64,000 nt of DNA from Hermatobates lingyangjiaoensis (taxonomy: Eukaryota; Arthropoda; Insecta; Hemiptera; Hermatobatidae). The notes beneath the pieces are model-generated. The model was not told where the DNA came from. It made no database searches and saw only the letters and a program-made list of their open reading frames with translations. Positions 10,130 through 20,110 of the stretch are shown piece by piece. The DNA lies in NCBI GenBank assembly GCA_026182355.1, contig JAPFBL010001929.1, positions 558,501 to 622,500 of the forward strand. Reading direction: 5' to 3'. Both the position numbers and the translations under genes were made by a program. How positions within the stretch are numbered: the stretch's first letter is position 1; the number at the start of each line of letters is the position of its first letter.

Positions 10130-10327
10130 CACATAAACACGTGAAATAACAATCAATGATCAAACCACATGAAATGAGAAAACAAGAAAGACTAGGATCT
10201 TTCAACCGTAAGAAGCGGTCTTCGTCAGAGTCAAAAATACAACTGAGGGTTTTCAGTTGTATTTTTGACTCTGACGAAGACTGCTTCTTACGGTTGAAAG
10301 ATCTTTTAGTCTTGTTTTCCCATTTAG

Positions 10328-10330
<3 letters not shown>
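10130..10330. repeat. palindrome: two family A hammerhead units head to head
   Basis: The two arms meet at about 10250 (caactgagggttttcagttg). The minus-strand motif is at 10190-10232 (CUGACGA, GACCG stem, GAAAGAUCC). The plus-strand motif is at 10267-10311 (GACU, CUGACGA, GACUG stem, GAAAGAUCU, two extra U, then AGUC). The pair is followed at once by (TA)n at 10331-10384. Confidence 0.8.

Positions 10331-10384
<54 letters not shown>
10331..10384. repeat. (TA)n microsatellite
   Basis: 54 bp of TA between the family A pair and the left end of the PLE palindrome. Confidence 0.95.
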
Positions 10385-10386
<2 letters not shown>

Positions 10387-10420
10387 CAGATTCAATAATA
10401 TAATCGACCGTTTTATAGAA

Positions 10421-11701
10421 TAGGTGTGTTCTCTAATCGGGGTTCGGTCAATTTTCCAGGATAAAAAATCAAAACTCTCGTTGCCAACGTTTCGGTTTTA
10501 TTTAAAACCTTTTTCATAGGCCTACAAACAAAGGATAATAAGAAATCACATATCAACATCAAACATATACACAATATGAAAATGGATTGTTACAACTCAT
10601 GAATATTACAAGCAGAAATATTTCAGAGATACATCAAACAATATTACTTACAGAAGTAAGAATTTTTTAACTAAGAAAATGAAATTTACATTATTTAAAG
10701 GAACAACAATGTTAGCCGGACAAAACCTTCGACTAGACTAATAAGATAACATTACAAATAACCTCAACACTGTTCACTCAAGGGAACTAAATAAATCAAA
10801 TTTCACTAAACCTCAGCACAACACTCCAGAATAAATATTACTTAAATTAGTAATATCACTTCTATGATTAATCGAACTTAGATCCTTTTTAATATATAAC
10901 ATCTCAAGTGTCTTCCTTCTTTGCTCATCTTTTTCTTTTTCTATTATAGTTGTATCTTCAAAATCGAACGTGTGACCTTCGTTTATTGCATGCGCAGCTA
11001 AGGCTGTTGCGTTACTTTTATTTGTTCTTATGGAATAATTATGTTGGTACAACCTTTCTTTGAGAAAACGACTAGTTTCACCATAGTAACACTTGTCACA
11101 GTCTTTACATTTGATGGCATAAATGAGGTTACTTTGTAACTCCTTCGGTATTTTTTCTTTCAAATTTGAAAATAAAGATTTATTTTTTCTTTTATTATAA
11201 AATGCCAGTGTAACTTCAGGTACGTTTCGTTTGAACACTTTTCTAATTGATTGTGATAAGCCCTCAACATAAGGAAATTTGAAATACTTCCTATTTATAA
11301 CTTCCAGTTCAGCATGATCTTCATTTGAATGTGCTGGTTGCTGTCTTAAATATCTTAACCAATATCGTTCAACTAAGTTCTTCGGATAACAATTTTTCTG
11401 TAACAATAATTTCACCCTTTTCTTATTTTCATTTAGAAAACATGGACTACTTATTTCAATAACTTTTTTAACCAAATTTTGGATGCAATTTAATTTTTGG
11501 TTTATAGCATGAGAAGAATGGTAGTTCAGGATTCTTGCAGCACTGGTAGGTTTTTTAAACCAATCCGTTAAGATATTGCCATTTTCACCTCTTATAACTT
11601 TCACATCTAAGAATGGCAGATTTCCATCTTTCTCTACTTCACAAGTGAATTGTAGACGATTATGAAAAGAATTAAATATATTTAATACATTCTCTTCTCT
11701 T
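10421..11701 (-). mobile_element. Penelope-like element, left arm of large palindrome
   Basis: This 1.28 kb block is the near-exact reverse complement of 11893-13172. It includes the 3' part of the PLE coding region and the non-coding terminus with a hammerhead-like remnant at 10481-10525. Left of it, 10386-10420 carries about 35 further bases of the PLE end that also appear at 6780-6815, so this copy is longer at its terminus than the right arm. The arms differ by very few substitutions, so the palindrome is young or maintained by gene conversion. Confidence 0.9.
10813..11701 (-). pseudogene. 5'-truncated PLE polyprotein, left copy (end of RT plus GIY-YIG)
   Basis: The open frame runs from the palindrome centre to a stop at 10813. 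From VIRGENG onward the protein matches the right-arm product residue for residue. The frame begins after the RT YVDD motif (first shared residues EENVLNIF) and continues through LPFLDV, the linker and the GIY-YIG endonuclease (IYAIKCKDCDKCYYGET). Without the RT palm it cannot function alone. A normal PLE protein is roughly 700-900 residues, so this is about a third of one. Confidence 0.85.
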
Positions 11702-11707
11702 CAAAGG

Positions 11708-12781
11708 TATTTCACCTTTGATGGTATTATTTATAAACAAAAATATGGATTACCAATGGGATCACCAATTTCACCAGTTCTCGCAAATATAGTTATGATT
11801 GAACTATTGGAAAACAGTATCAATAAATTAGGTACGAAGGTGAAATTTATTAAATTATATGTGGACGATTTGTTTTTAATTATTGAAAAGGGAGAAGAAG
11901 AGAATGTATTAAATATATTTAATTCTTTTCATAATCGTCTACAATTCACTTGTGAAGTAGAGAAAGATGGAAATCTGCCATTCTTAGATGTGAAAGCTAT
12001 AAGAGGTGAAAATGGCAATATCTTAACGGATTGGTTTAAAAAACCTACCAGTGCTGCAAGAATCCTGAACTACCATTCTTCTCATGCTATAAACCAAAAA
12101 TTAAATTGCATCCAAAATTTGGTTAAAAAAGTTATTGAAATAAGTAGTCCATGTTTTCTAAATGAAAATAAGAAAAGGGTGAAATTATTGTTACAGAAAA
12201 ATTGTTATCCGAAGAACTTAGTTGAACGATATTGGTTAAGATATTTAAGACAGCAACCAGCACATTCAAATGAAGATCATGCTGAACTGGAAGTTATAAA
12301 TAGGAAGTATTTCAAATTTCCTTATGTTGAGGGCTTATCACAATCAATTAGAAAAGTGTTCAAACGAAACGTACCTGAAGTTACACTGGCATTTTATAAT
12401 AAAAGAAAAAATAAATCTTTATTTTCAAATTTGAAAGAAAAAATACCGAAGGAGTTACAAAGTAACCTCATTTATGCCATCAAATGTAAAGACTGTGACA
12501 AGTGTTACTATGGTGAAACTAGTCGTTTTCTCAAAGAAAGGTTGTACCAACATAATTATTCCATAAGAACAAATAAAAGTAACGCAACAGCCTTAGCTGC
12601 GCATGCAATAAACGAAGGTCACACGTTCGATTTTGAAGATACAACTATAATAGAAAAAGAAAAAGATGAGCAAAGAAGGAAGACACTTGAGATGTTATAT
12701 ATTAAAAAGGATCTAAGTTCGATTAATCATAGAAGTGATATTACTAATTTAAGTAATATTTATTCTGGAGTGTTGTGCTGA
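11708..12781 (+). pseudogene. 5'-truncated PLE polyprotein: RT C-terminal half plus GIY-YIG endonuclease
   Basis: A PLE protein synthesises DNA from its RNA at a nicked target and supplies the nick through its GIY-YIG domain. The frame is open from about 11708 (YFTFDGIIYKQKYGLPMG), so the Met at 11756 is internal to RT motif B and not a true start. Counting from that Met: GSPISPVLAN at 2-11, catalytic YVDD at 35-38, LPFLDV at 74-79, a basic linker at about 110-235, the GIY-like strand IYAIKC at 239-244, Cys pair 244/247, YYGET at 251-255, the conserved Arg helix at about 258-266 and the conserved Glu near 312. It ends with a natural stop. The N-terminal RT motifs are absent. No internal stop or frameshift is present, so it inserted recently. 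Confidence 0.9.
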
Positions 12782-13172
12782 GGTTTAGTGAAATTTGATT
12801 TATTTAGTTCCCTTGAGTGAACAGTGTTGAGGTTATTTGTAATGTTATCTTATTAGTCTAGTCGAAGGTTTTGTCCGGCTAACATTGTTGTTCCTTTAAA
12901 TAATGTAAATTTCATTTTCTTAGTTAAAAAATTCTTACTTCTGTAAGTAATATTGTTTTATGTATCTCTGAAATATTTCTGCTTGTAATATTCATGAGTT
13001 GTAACAATCCATTTTCATATTGTGTATATGTTTGATGTTGATATGTGATTTCTTATTATCCTTTGTTTGTAGGCCTATGAAAAAGGTTTTAAATAAAACC
13101 GAAACGTTGGCAACGAGAGTTTGATTTTTTATCCTGGAAAATTGACCGAACCCCGATTAGAGAACACACCTA
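11893..13172 (+). mobile_element. Penelope-like element, right arm of large palindrome
   Basis: Mirror of 10421-11701, with 191 bp (11702-11892) at the centre present only in this copy. The non-coding end after the stop includes cattattgttgttcctttaaataatg and then the hammerhead-like remnant, ending ggaaaattgaccgaa and agaacacaccta right at a (TA)n tract. Such head-to-head pairs with one longer partner are a known arrangement for PLEs. Confidence 0.9.
13070..13113 (+). ncRNA. family I hammerhead-like remnant in the PLE terminus
   Basis: Stem II GGUUUU-AAAU-AAAACC, GAA, ACGU, U and GGC (stem I partner GCC) fit the hammerhead layout. The expected CUGANGA is replaced by a UAUGAAAAA stretch, losing core identity. 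The mirrored copy is at 10481-10525. It is probably a decayed or variant ribozyme. Confidence 0.4.
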
Positions 13173-13199
13173 ATATATATATATATATATATATATATA
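13173..13199. repeat. (TA)n microsatellite
   Basis: Begins where the PLE arm stops. Confidence 0.9.
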
Positions 13200-13214
13200 C
13201 ATGAGGAGTCTGGT

Positions 13215-13475
13215 TCTAATATTTGATTGGTTGATGCAGGACCAAATAAGCTTGACTCATTGTCGGCGGAGATGACTTCATGGAAGAGAAGAACCGCTGT
13301 ACGCGACTTCGATCAGAGCTAGAAGCCTTCAACTTTGAAAACAGCACGCAAAAAAAAGAGTCAAGCTTATTTGGTCCTGCATCAACCTGTTTTGATCTAT
13401 TGTCGTGTACCTGGATTGTCAAATCATACCACGAAATATAGCAGAGCAGGTCGATGCACCAACCAATCAGATATA
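13215..13475. repeat. nested inverted repeat, possible MITE
   Basis: An inner 30 bp inverted repeat (13227-13258 against 13358-13388, with aagcttgactc at its inner edge) encloses about 100 bp of higher GC. An outer, less perfect pair (tgattggttgatgc at 13222 against gcaccaaccaatca at 13457) surrounds it. No coding content. It could be a foldback element, but the superfamily is unknown. Confidence 0.5.
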
Positions 13476-13556
13476 TATATAACCAAATAGGTGAAACGAT
13501 ATGTTTCTAAAGAGTCATCCCAATTATCCTGAATAGCACTCTGGTCACTCCGTCTA

Positions 13557-14460
13557 CGAGGTGTATAAATAAAGTAGTGAGACTGATTTTTTTTAAATTT
13601 TCTATTCAAATATAATTACAATGTGATATTGTCACCTTCAAAATAGTTCCCTTCGGAAGCCACACAGCGCTGGAGACGGTCCTTCCAATCATTGTAGCAT
13701 TGCTGGAACTCGGATTCTGGAATGGCCTTCAGCTGGTCGGTTACAGCAGTTTGTATGTTTTGTAGTGTCCCGAAATGAGTTCCCTTGAGGTGATTTTTCA
13801 ATCTCGGGAAGAGGAAAAAGTGATAAAGACTCAAGTCTGGTGAATAAGGAGGCTGAGGAGCAACAGGAATGTTTTTACTGGCCAAAAACTCGTTTATTGA
13901 GATGGCAGTGTGACAGGGCGCGTTGTCGTGATGCAACACCCACTTGTCTTTGATGTTTGGCCGCACACGAAGGACTCTTTTTCGATCATTCGATCATTCT
14001 GACTGTCAAGCGTCGATCTGAACGCACAAGGTTCCGTACTCTGTTGACATTTTCATCGGTGTTTGCACTTGAAGGCCTTCCGCTTCGTGGTTCATCTTCA
14101 ATCGACTCTCTTCCTTCTGAAAATTCCTTAAACCACCGAAAAACCTGTGCCCTTGATAAAACACGTTCTCCATAGGCCTCCTGAAGTTTTTCAAAAGTTT
14201 CGGTTGCATTATGTCCAAGTCTGAAGCAAAATTTGATTGCACACCGCTGCTCAACTTTGAGGTCACTCATTTTTAAAACGCTCAAGAAAAAACCATTTCA
14301 CGAAAACCAATGCTACGGACAAACAAATGACTGTGGCGAGTTCAGATTCATACTGGAGGCGCATCACACGTGCACCTGACGATACTCAAGGCCACGCGTC
14401 TCCAGCGTTGCCAGATCGAAAGCGACGTTGCCAGTCTCACTACTTTATTTACACACCTCG
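13557..14460 (-). mobile_element. mariner element, internally deleted, copy 1
   Basis: Terminal inverted repeats of about 28 bp (CGAGGTGTATAAATAAAGTA at the left end, mirrored at 14433-14460) are flanked by TA at 13555-13556 and 14461-14462. TA duplication and the transposase fragments place it in the mariner/IS630-Tc1 superfamily. It is 904 bp where intact mariners are about 1.3 kb. It is nearly identical to the copy at 36159-37073 except for an 11 bp difference at the deletion scar. Confidence 0.92.
13616..14285 (-). pseudogene. mariner transposase, deleted and frameshifted
   Basis: The N-terminal part (14285-13986, 99 aa) is the paired helix-turn-helix DNA-binding region, with RCAIKFCFRLG, SRAQVFRWFKEF and the GRPSS motif. 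The C-terminal part (13966-13616, 116 aa) starts at VRPNIKDKWVLHHDNAP, which holds the second catalytic Asp, and continues to YSPDLSLYHFFLF. The region between, including the first catalytic Asp, is deleted (about 120 residues of a 345-residue enzyme). The 11 bp difference at the scar puts the halves in different frames. The third catalytic Asp is His. It is inactive, but the ends could be mobilised in trans. Confidence 0.9.
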
Positions 14461-14469
14461 TATGTAAAT

Positions 14470-15200
14470 CAGAATTTCTTAATACAGACATGTTTAATAT
14501 GGTATCGTCATCATCAGGGTGTTGCTAATTTGTTGAGAAATTTTTCGTCTATATAAGCGAAAAGAAAGAAAACACCACCATTTAAATGTTTCAGATTCTT
14601 TCTTAATATAAAAAGTAAAACATGAGTGCTTAAAGTAAAACATGATTCAAAAAGTAAAATATTGAGATGTAGAATACCATTACTACATTAATGCTTTTTA
14701 GCCATATCAAGGGCGAGAAGGACTTTTATGGATAGCGATTCAGACTTCCCGGCCACTCACCCCACGGCCTTAACCAATAGATTGTTATGAGAACAACTCT
14801 TCCACAGGAAAAATTTGAAAACATAATGAAAAAAAAACCAAAAAATTCTAATATAACTAACAAAAAACAAAAAAAACTTGTTATTATCAACAAAGGTATT
14901 CTGTGCCACATCTATTAAATATTATTAAAAATTATGTTAACCTAAAGAAAAAGAGAAGGATAAATGACAACTAAAGTGAACAAAAAAAATGAAATTTAAA
15001 TTATATAAAAAAACTAAGAATGGATCTTGACTGGTCAATACCTTCGCCTTGACAATATAGTCGTCAAGGTTTTTACCAGTCAATAGTCTTAATTCGTTTA
15101 TATCATGTAAATTGCTTTTTCTATTCGATGGCAGTCTAGTTAAAAGTTTTGATCTGTCAAACTTTTTATTCCATTTATATAATAAAAATGTCATTATCTA
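14470..15200. other. AT-rich DNA, nothing recognised
   Basis: No supported gene. A mixed-composition patch near 14700-14800 has no recognisable features. Confidence 0.45.
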
Positions 15201-15204
15201 ATTC

Positions 15205-15310
15205 AAAAAATTCTTACTTTTGCCAATGAAAAAGCTTTTAAAATAAATCTGAAACGTCAACATTGAGAGTTTCATTTTAAATCTAAAACATTGACTGAAC
15301 CCTGATTGCA
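15205..15310 (+). repeat. decayed PLE terminal repeat (family I)
   Basis: gccaatgaaaaagcttttaa, then ctgaaacgtcaac, then gaaccctgattgcataacac aligns with the PLE end, with many changes. It ends near a (TA)n tract at 15364. Confidence 0.5.
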
Positions 15311-15379
15311 TAACACACATATTTTATTATTTTATTAAATGGTTGATATATGGTGTAATTTGTTATATATATATATATA

Positions 15380-15530
15380 TACTTAAAATAAACTGTGACA
15401 GATAGACTGAAACATAACAAAGACTCACTTTTCATTATTTTGACCGCCATTACGGTCAAAATATTGAAAAGTGAGTCTTTGTTATGTTTCAGTCTATCTG
15501 TCACAGTTTATTTTAAGTGTTATTCTGTCC
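15380..15530. repeat. palindrome: two hammerhead-type units fused inside stem II
   Basis: The arm aaaataaactgtgacagata...agactcactttt is mirrored by aaaagtgagtct...tatctgtcacagtttatttt. The centre (gaccgccattacggtc, about 15440-15456) is the stem II hairpin of the motif, followed by AAAATATTG on the right. The two 3' halves are joined back to back and the CUGANGA strand is missing in both. A related single right-hand unit lies at 44240-44360. Confidence 0.7.
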
Positions 15531-15885
15531 TGCCGGACCGTTTTTCGTTTATATATATATATATATATATCATTAAATAACTTGCCAACTTTAAGTCTAG
15601 TATGTTTCTTACATACTTTCTCGAGTTTTCTGATATTATTCCTCCATTTTTCTAGTACTATATAAATCAACTAACCGAATGATTTGTTTATATATCTATT
15701 TTCCATATTTACACTTGGCCGATGTTTTGGTCTACACTGACAATTATCAAGGAAATCTTTTTACTTTTTTAGTTATTTAATGATATATGTTTAAAAGAAG
15801 GTCTGCTCCCAAAGTATACCAATATATATATATATATATACTTTAAAACCTATGAGAAACACGAATGAAAAACAAATATTAAGAC

Positions 15886-15932
15886 TCACATTCAATATTT
15901 TGACCCTTTCAACGGTCGTCCTCAGGAAAGGA
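15886..15932 (-). ncRNA. family F hammerhead-like motif
   Basis: Minus strand: CUGAGGA, extra C, stem II GACC/GGUC around an 8 nt loop, AAA in place of GAA, stem III AUAU, U, then GAAUGUGAG. Stem I is UUC/GAA. This copy keeps the CUGANGA strand that the palindrome at 15380-15530 has lost. G12 is changed. Confidence 0.45.
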
Positions 15933-16069
15933 AATTCAGTGGCGAGAACACGAGAGCTAACTCATATATATATATATTCACTTGAAATTGGAAAAAAAAC
16001 AGTCCAAAATGAAGAACTCAAGTTCTTCATAGGAAGAAAGTAACTCACAGAATAATGAAACACACTTAT

Positions 16070-16400
16070 CAACTGTTATTTTCAGGAAATCCGCCTTAAG
16101 TAGAGAAACGAGACCAACCACACCGGAGGTTCAACTAAAGTTGACAGATTGTTTTAGTATGCAAATTTATTCATTATGCTAAAAGCTATGTACTCTGATT
16201 GTTATTTTTCAATATGAAACAGTTTATTTGTTCAGCAGTTTTTTTTTATCAGAAGCAAAATAACTGCTCAAATAAACAAGCATATATTAACAATGGTTAC
16301 TTGAACAAAGGCTTTGAAAGTATTCTATAACAATTCTAAGGTAGTGCAATCTGTTATAATGTATTTACTCATTGTAGGGTAAAAAGCTAATGAAATAGTC
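16070..16400. other. AT-rich DNA, nothing recognised
   Basis: No supported feature. The tail of a family C unit begins near 16380. Confidence 0.45.
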
Positions 16401-16422
16401 TCCACATGTAGAAATTTAATAG

Positions 16423-16468
16423 CATAAACAACGTGGTTCGAACACGTAGTTTTCTTCTTCAGGTATTA
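16423..16468 (-). ncRNA. family C hammerhead-like motif, mutated
   Basis: Minus strand: UACCUGAAGAAGAAAACUAC with stem II toward GUGUUC, then GAACCACGUUGUUUAUGC. GAAA has become GAAC and stem III is no longer a palindrome. Probably inactive. Confidence 0.4.
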
Positions 16469-16854
16469 ACTAAAAAAATACTTACATAGTAAGTACTTTA
16501 ACATAGATTTCACTCAAACATGAAAAAACAACAGGAAAAACTCATAAATTTATTAGAAATATCAATATAATGAATAATATCTAACTTATTAACGTATACT
16601 AAAGAATATTGTAGAAAGCAAAGTAATGTGCACTAACCCTGAAGGCAATGCGGTCTTCACAACTTACTACCTGATGGTTCAAATACCATTAGTGAAATAA
16701 GAATAAACGATAGCCCAGCTTCAAGGATTCTAAACTGAAACAAACTACTTTGAACTGGTCATATTGGAATCTTCGATAGCCGGACAAACATAAACGATGG
16801 AATGGCAACTATTTTGTCCAGGAGAATCACTACTCATTTTCCGCTAGCGTTCAA

Positions 16855-17093
16855 AAAAAAAACCGTAGAGTTTTTTTTTTCATAAATGTAAAGTGATGAA
16901 ATAAATAATAGTCAAAGGAACCAAAATTACTAGTATAGGAAACGATAATTAAGATTACAACTAATAGAAGAAATATAACAAAGGAAAATAAACCAGAGAA
17001 AATTTTAATTGCCAGTATAAGCAGTTCCTCCCAGATTAGCAAGGTAGAAGAAGAATAAGCCAACCACCCAGCCGAAATCGCAAGCAGACTTAC
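16855..17093 (-). other. hydrophobic open frame, possible membrane-protein exon
   Basis: Reading from the splice-like junction at 17093, the frame is open for about 80 residues with two hydrophobic stretches (around SLLAISAGWLAY and FVIFLLLVVILIIV), the second a good candidate membrane helix. AT-rich DNA easily gives such frames, and no family is recognised. A downstream donor site is not evident. It may be a true exon or chance. Confidence 0.25.
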
Positions 17094-17118
17094 CTGAAAC
17101 AGAGAAAACAAAAAATGA
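17088..17118 (-). other. juxtaposed 3' and 5' splice-site consensus (possible recursive splice site)
   Basis: Minus strand: a pyrimidine tract (ttttttgttttctctgttt) runs into CAG and then immediately GTAAGT at 17093. A strong acceptor followed directly by a strong donor is the signature of a recursive (zero-length exon) splice point in long introns of flies and vertebrates. Whether this strand is transcribed is unknown. Confidence 0.35.
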
Positions 17119-17194
17119 AAGCTTCAATCAACACCCTACTACCTTTTAAATATACAAGCATGAGGAATCTCCCACACAGTCTTGTACATGTACT

Positions 17195-17315
17195 GTTATA
17201 TATATATTGATCAAACCACAATATGAAATGGGAAAAAAATGTGATCATTCATTGTGACAATTTGATCAGTGATTCTTATTTCATGTGTTTATGCAAAATC
17301 TTGTATATAAGTGCA
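17195..17315. repeat. family A tail fragments without ribozyme core
   Basis: ttgatcaaaccacaatatga and the inverted ttgatcagtgattcttattt with catgtgtttatg are the two outer tails of a family A pair. The central hammerhead segments are lost. Confidence 0.5.
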
Positions 17316-17599
17316 CATGTATACACGACCATACATCAATAAGTACATGTACTTTGTTTACTTATTTATGTATCAGTTCTAATAAAGACTGAAGTATCAC
17401 TTGAAACAATATCATAGCTAGTGTTATACAGAGTTTTTATGAACAATTGAGGAAAGATTTCCAAAAATTTTAAAAAATGATGCTAGAAGCAAGTCAAGTT
17501 AAATATGGCATTCTTTTTAACGTATTTTGAAAACAAGAATTGTTACGAACTTATAATAATTATTACAATAACACTTATATAAATATTCAATTAACTCAC

Positions 17600-17705
17600 T
17601 AAAAAGAGTCGAGGATTAACGCTCTGAGGCTTTTCGTTTACATGTTTCTCTTGCTCTGTAGCGATGTGTAACTAAAAGGCCTCAGAGCGTTAACCATCTA
17701 CTCTT
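17600..17705. repeat. decayed family B head-to-head pair
   Basis: agagtcgaggattaacgctc...gagcgttaaccatctactct mirror each other. The hammerhead-like motifs at about 17621-17657 (minus) and 17653-17688 (plus) keep AGGCCU and stem I GCUCU/AGAGC on the right arm, but CUGANGA and GAAA are changed. Confidence 0.55.
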
Positions 17706-17724
17706 TGTGATAATACTGCGGTAA

Positions 17725-17990
17725 ATATATAAATCAAAGTCTCCACACATAAAGAAGAAGCTTTTTTTTTTAATATTCTACGCGTTTCGAACAGTTCGTG
17801 TTCATCATCAGGTAAACTTCCAAATGAAGGAGTAGTGGACCAAACTCAAAAGGTGAACGATTGACTCTGGTTGGTGCTCTAGTCCCTCATTTGGAAGTTT
17901 ACCTGACGATGAACAAGAAGTTTTCAAAACGAGTAGTATAAAAAAAACTTCTTTTTTACCTGTGGAGACTTTGATTTATTCATTTACCCC
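17725..17990. repeat. head-to-head pair of family C units
   Basis: Left and right arms mirror each other: tctccacacataaagaagaagc against the distal right arm, and cctcatttggaagtttacctga against its partner. The minus motif at 17773-17818 is UUUAC, CUGAUGA, U, GAACA-CGAAC-UGUUC, GAA, ACGCGU, A (core intact). The plus motif at 17897-17940 is CUGACGA, U, GAAC/UUUUC, AAAACGAGUAG (GAAA lost). The centre holds unrelated sequence (17835-17880). Confidence 0.7.
17773..17818 (-). ncRNA. family C type I hammerhead ribozyme candidate
   Basis: CUGAUGA and GAAA are canonical. Stem II is GAACA/UGUUC (5 bp, loop CGAAC) with one extra U before it. Stem III is the palindrome ACGCGU with cleavage nucleotide A. 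Stem I is short and bulged. Confidence 0.5.
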
Positions 17991-18116
17991 GGTATAAGTA
18001 AGTACTATACAATTATGGATTGCAAAAACTAATGAGTCTTTATGGTAGGTTACTTGAATATATACGAGTAATGTGCCGTTCTTATTCATGTTTTCTTTCT
18101 TTACTTTAAACAACAG

Positions 18117-18170
18117 ATCAGCCATCAGAGAAGACCAAAAGAAAGACGGAAAAGGCATCTATTCACAGTG
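18117..18170 (+). CDS. candidate short internal exon of a host gene
   Basis: A pyrimidine tract (ttttctttctttactttaaa) leads to CAACAG, then 54 bp, then GTGGTAAGTT. Both splice sites fit consensus well. All three frames are open. In the phase-1 frame the peptide is hydrophilic and Lys-rich (QPSEKTKRKTEKASIHS). Its 54 bp length and phase 1 at both ends match the other candidate exon at 47905-48027, so both could belong to one plus-strand gene with this repeat-filled region as intron. The product is not recognised, and a chance pair of splice-like sites remains possible. Confidence 0.4.
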
Positions 18171-18199
18171 GTAAGTTGTAATAAAATATACAACAATGG

Positions 18200-18690
18200 G
18201 TTTCGTTTGTGTATTTATATAAAATTAAATCAAGAAATTATTTTTAAGCTTAATATATTTATTCATGTATTTAAACTTGAACTGAAATATGTTTATTTAT
18301 ATCATTTAGTTGGTAATATTTCCAGATATATTCTTCCCAGGTAGATAGATCTGCTCGTGTCTTCACAGACCTAGCAGTCTTTTGTACTCCCATGTCATTG
18401 AACTTGGGTTTGTTTTCTTCAATATGGCGTGATTTGCATGTCAAATTATCCCGGATACCAAAGTACCCATGACCTCGCCAGTTAATCGACCTTTTGCAAA
18501 ATCATCCATCATTCGCTCTAAGGAATCTCCGCAACAATCAACTTGTTCGATTTAATGATAAGCTCGACTGTCATTAGTTCCCCTTCATTCTCAATTAATT
18601 GCAATTTTAAAAGTCAATTCTGTTAGACTAACGTCATTTGTAATGTAAAATAAACATGTTTAAATGACAACTCTTGATTTGTTTCTTAGG
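18200..18690. other. intergenic or intronic DNA, nothing recognised
   Basis: Mixed-composition sequence around 18340-18560 without a convincing frame or repeat. Confidence 0.4.
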
Positions 18691-18980
18691 ATAGGTTAGG
18701 TTAGGTTGCAATGGCAGTCCTGCAAGAGAACACACATAGGAAGAAAATTGGCCCTTTATGATACCATACAATGAACATTCGACATTGAAAGACCTAAATT
18801 TTGCCTAAGTCAAGTGTATTTAGAGCAGGGATCCTTAACAACTACCTGATATCGTACAGTCTCGGGGCTGACGGCTTAACGTTCTCTCTGAAAGACGAAT
18901 AAATGGTCAGAATACATCGAGAACCAGAGTATTGAACCCCGAATTTACCAGTCCAGATGTGAGGACTAACCTGGCACATA
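18691..18980 (-). mobile_element. tRNA-derived SINE
   Basis: Reverse orientation: it begins with aggttaggttaggttgcaat (the AACCT tail), then the body (ccctttatgataccata, aaattttgcctaagtcaagt) and ends in the tRNA-like part (ccagtccagatgtgag, ctaacctggc). Moderately diverged, and part of the box A side is deleted. Confidence 0.75.
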
Positions 18981-18989
18981 TTTGATTCT

Positions 18990-19850
18990 TATTGAAGTAG
19001 AAATATTTCCTCGTTTTTTTGTACCCCTAAGTGGCCTAACATAATTTGTGCTACAAAGGGGGGTGAAGTTTTGGCTCATTTTTAGTTCAGTCCTCATTAA
19101 GCCAGGGGCAAGAATCCTAATCTTGACCACCAACAGTACTTGGTTTGGTACATCCAGGTGTACCACATTGGACCTGTTGTGCTTTATTCATAGAATTGCC
19201 GAAAGGTTGAGAGACATGATGATAAACCAAAACAAGTACATCCATGTGGCTCAATGTTGCTTCACTTCGAAGATCTATCGAAAACTAGTGTATAAAACAC
19301 GTCTGTGGCTGCTAGTTGTCAGAATTATAATAAAATTTATAATTCAAACTGTATAACCATACTTGCTTTTGGCATTCAACGTTTTAAAAACCCTTAACTC
19401 CAACAACAGCGTTTTAAATATAACTCTATATTATAAAATTTAAATAAATTCAATCATGAACATTTTAAAACTTAGTTCTCCCCAATAAGTTTTTAAGGTT
19501 TTATAAGACTTCAGATCGATATTACAAAGGATGCTTCGAGAAAAGGTATCAAAATTGAAGAAAGACGTTTATGAAGGGATTCATAATGACATATTTGCTA
19601 ATTTGAGAATTTTTGAGATCTAAACAATCAGAATTTTTGAGAAAATTTCCTTGAAGGATTTTAAAATTGAAACGTTTGTATACTTCAGTGATTCAAAAGT
19701 ATTCTTGTATAATGATTTTAATGTTAATTTCATACAAAGCTAATTAACATTGAAAAGATATTAGATTAAAGTTGTAATATCTTTTTAGTTTTCACCCATT
19801 ATTTGTGAAATCTGTAATTGTATGGTATTTACTGATATTGGGGTAAACAG
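18990..19850. other. unique-looking DNA, nothing recognised
   Basis: Mixed composition at 19020-19300, AT-rich beyond. An open frame at 19048-19356 has no recognisable domain. Confidence 0.4.
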
Positions 19851-20110
19851 ATAAATCAAAGTCTTCACACACAAAAAAAGCTTTTTTTATCTTACGCATT
19901 TCAAAAACTTCGTGTTCATCGTCAGGTAAACTTCTACAATACAAATTACAAGTTAAAAGTTGCAATACCAGTTATTTTTGTAACTATAACTTGTAATTTG
20001 TATTGTAGAAGTTTACCGGACGACGAACAAGTAGTATTCGAAACGAGTAGAATAAAAATTCTAGTTTATGAGCGGAGACTTTTATTTATCTATTTTCCGC
20101 TATCACTTTT
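19850..20110. repeat. head-to-head pair of family C units
   Basis: The arms meet near 19960. The minus motif at 19893-19930 is UUUAC, CUGACGA, U, GAACAC...UUUUU, GAA, AUGCGU. The plus motif at 20011-20056 is UUUAC, CGGACGA, C, GAACA...UAUUC, GAA, ACGAGU. Both are partly degraded. The inner arms (ctacaatacaaattacaagt and its mirror) show the pair extends beyond the ribozyme. Confidence 0.65.
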
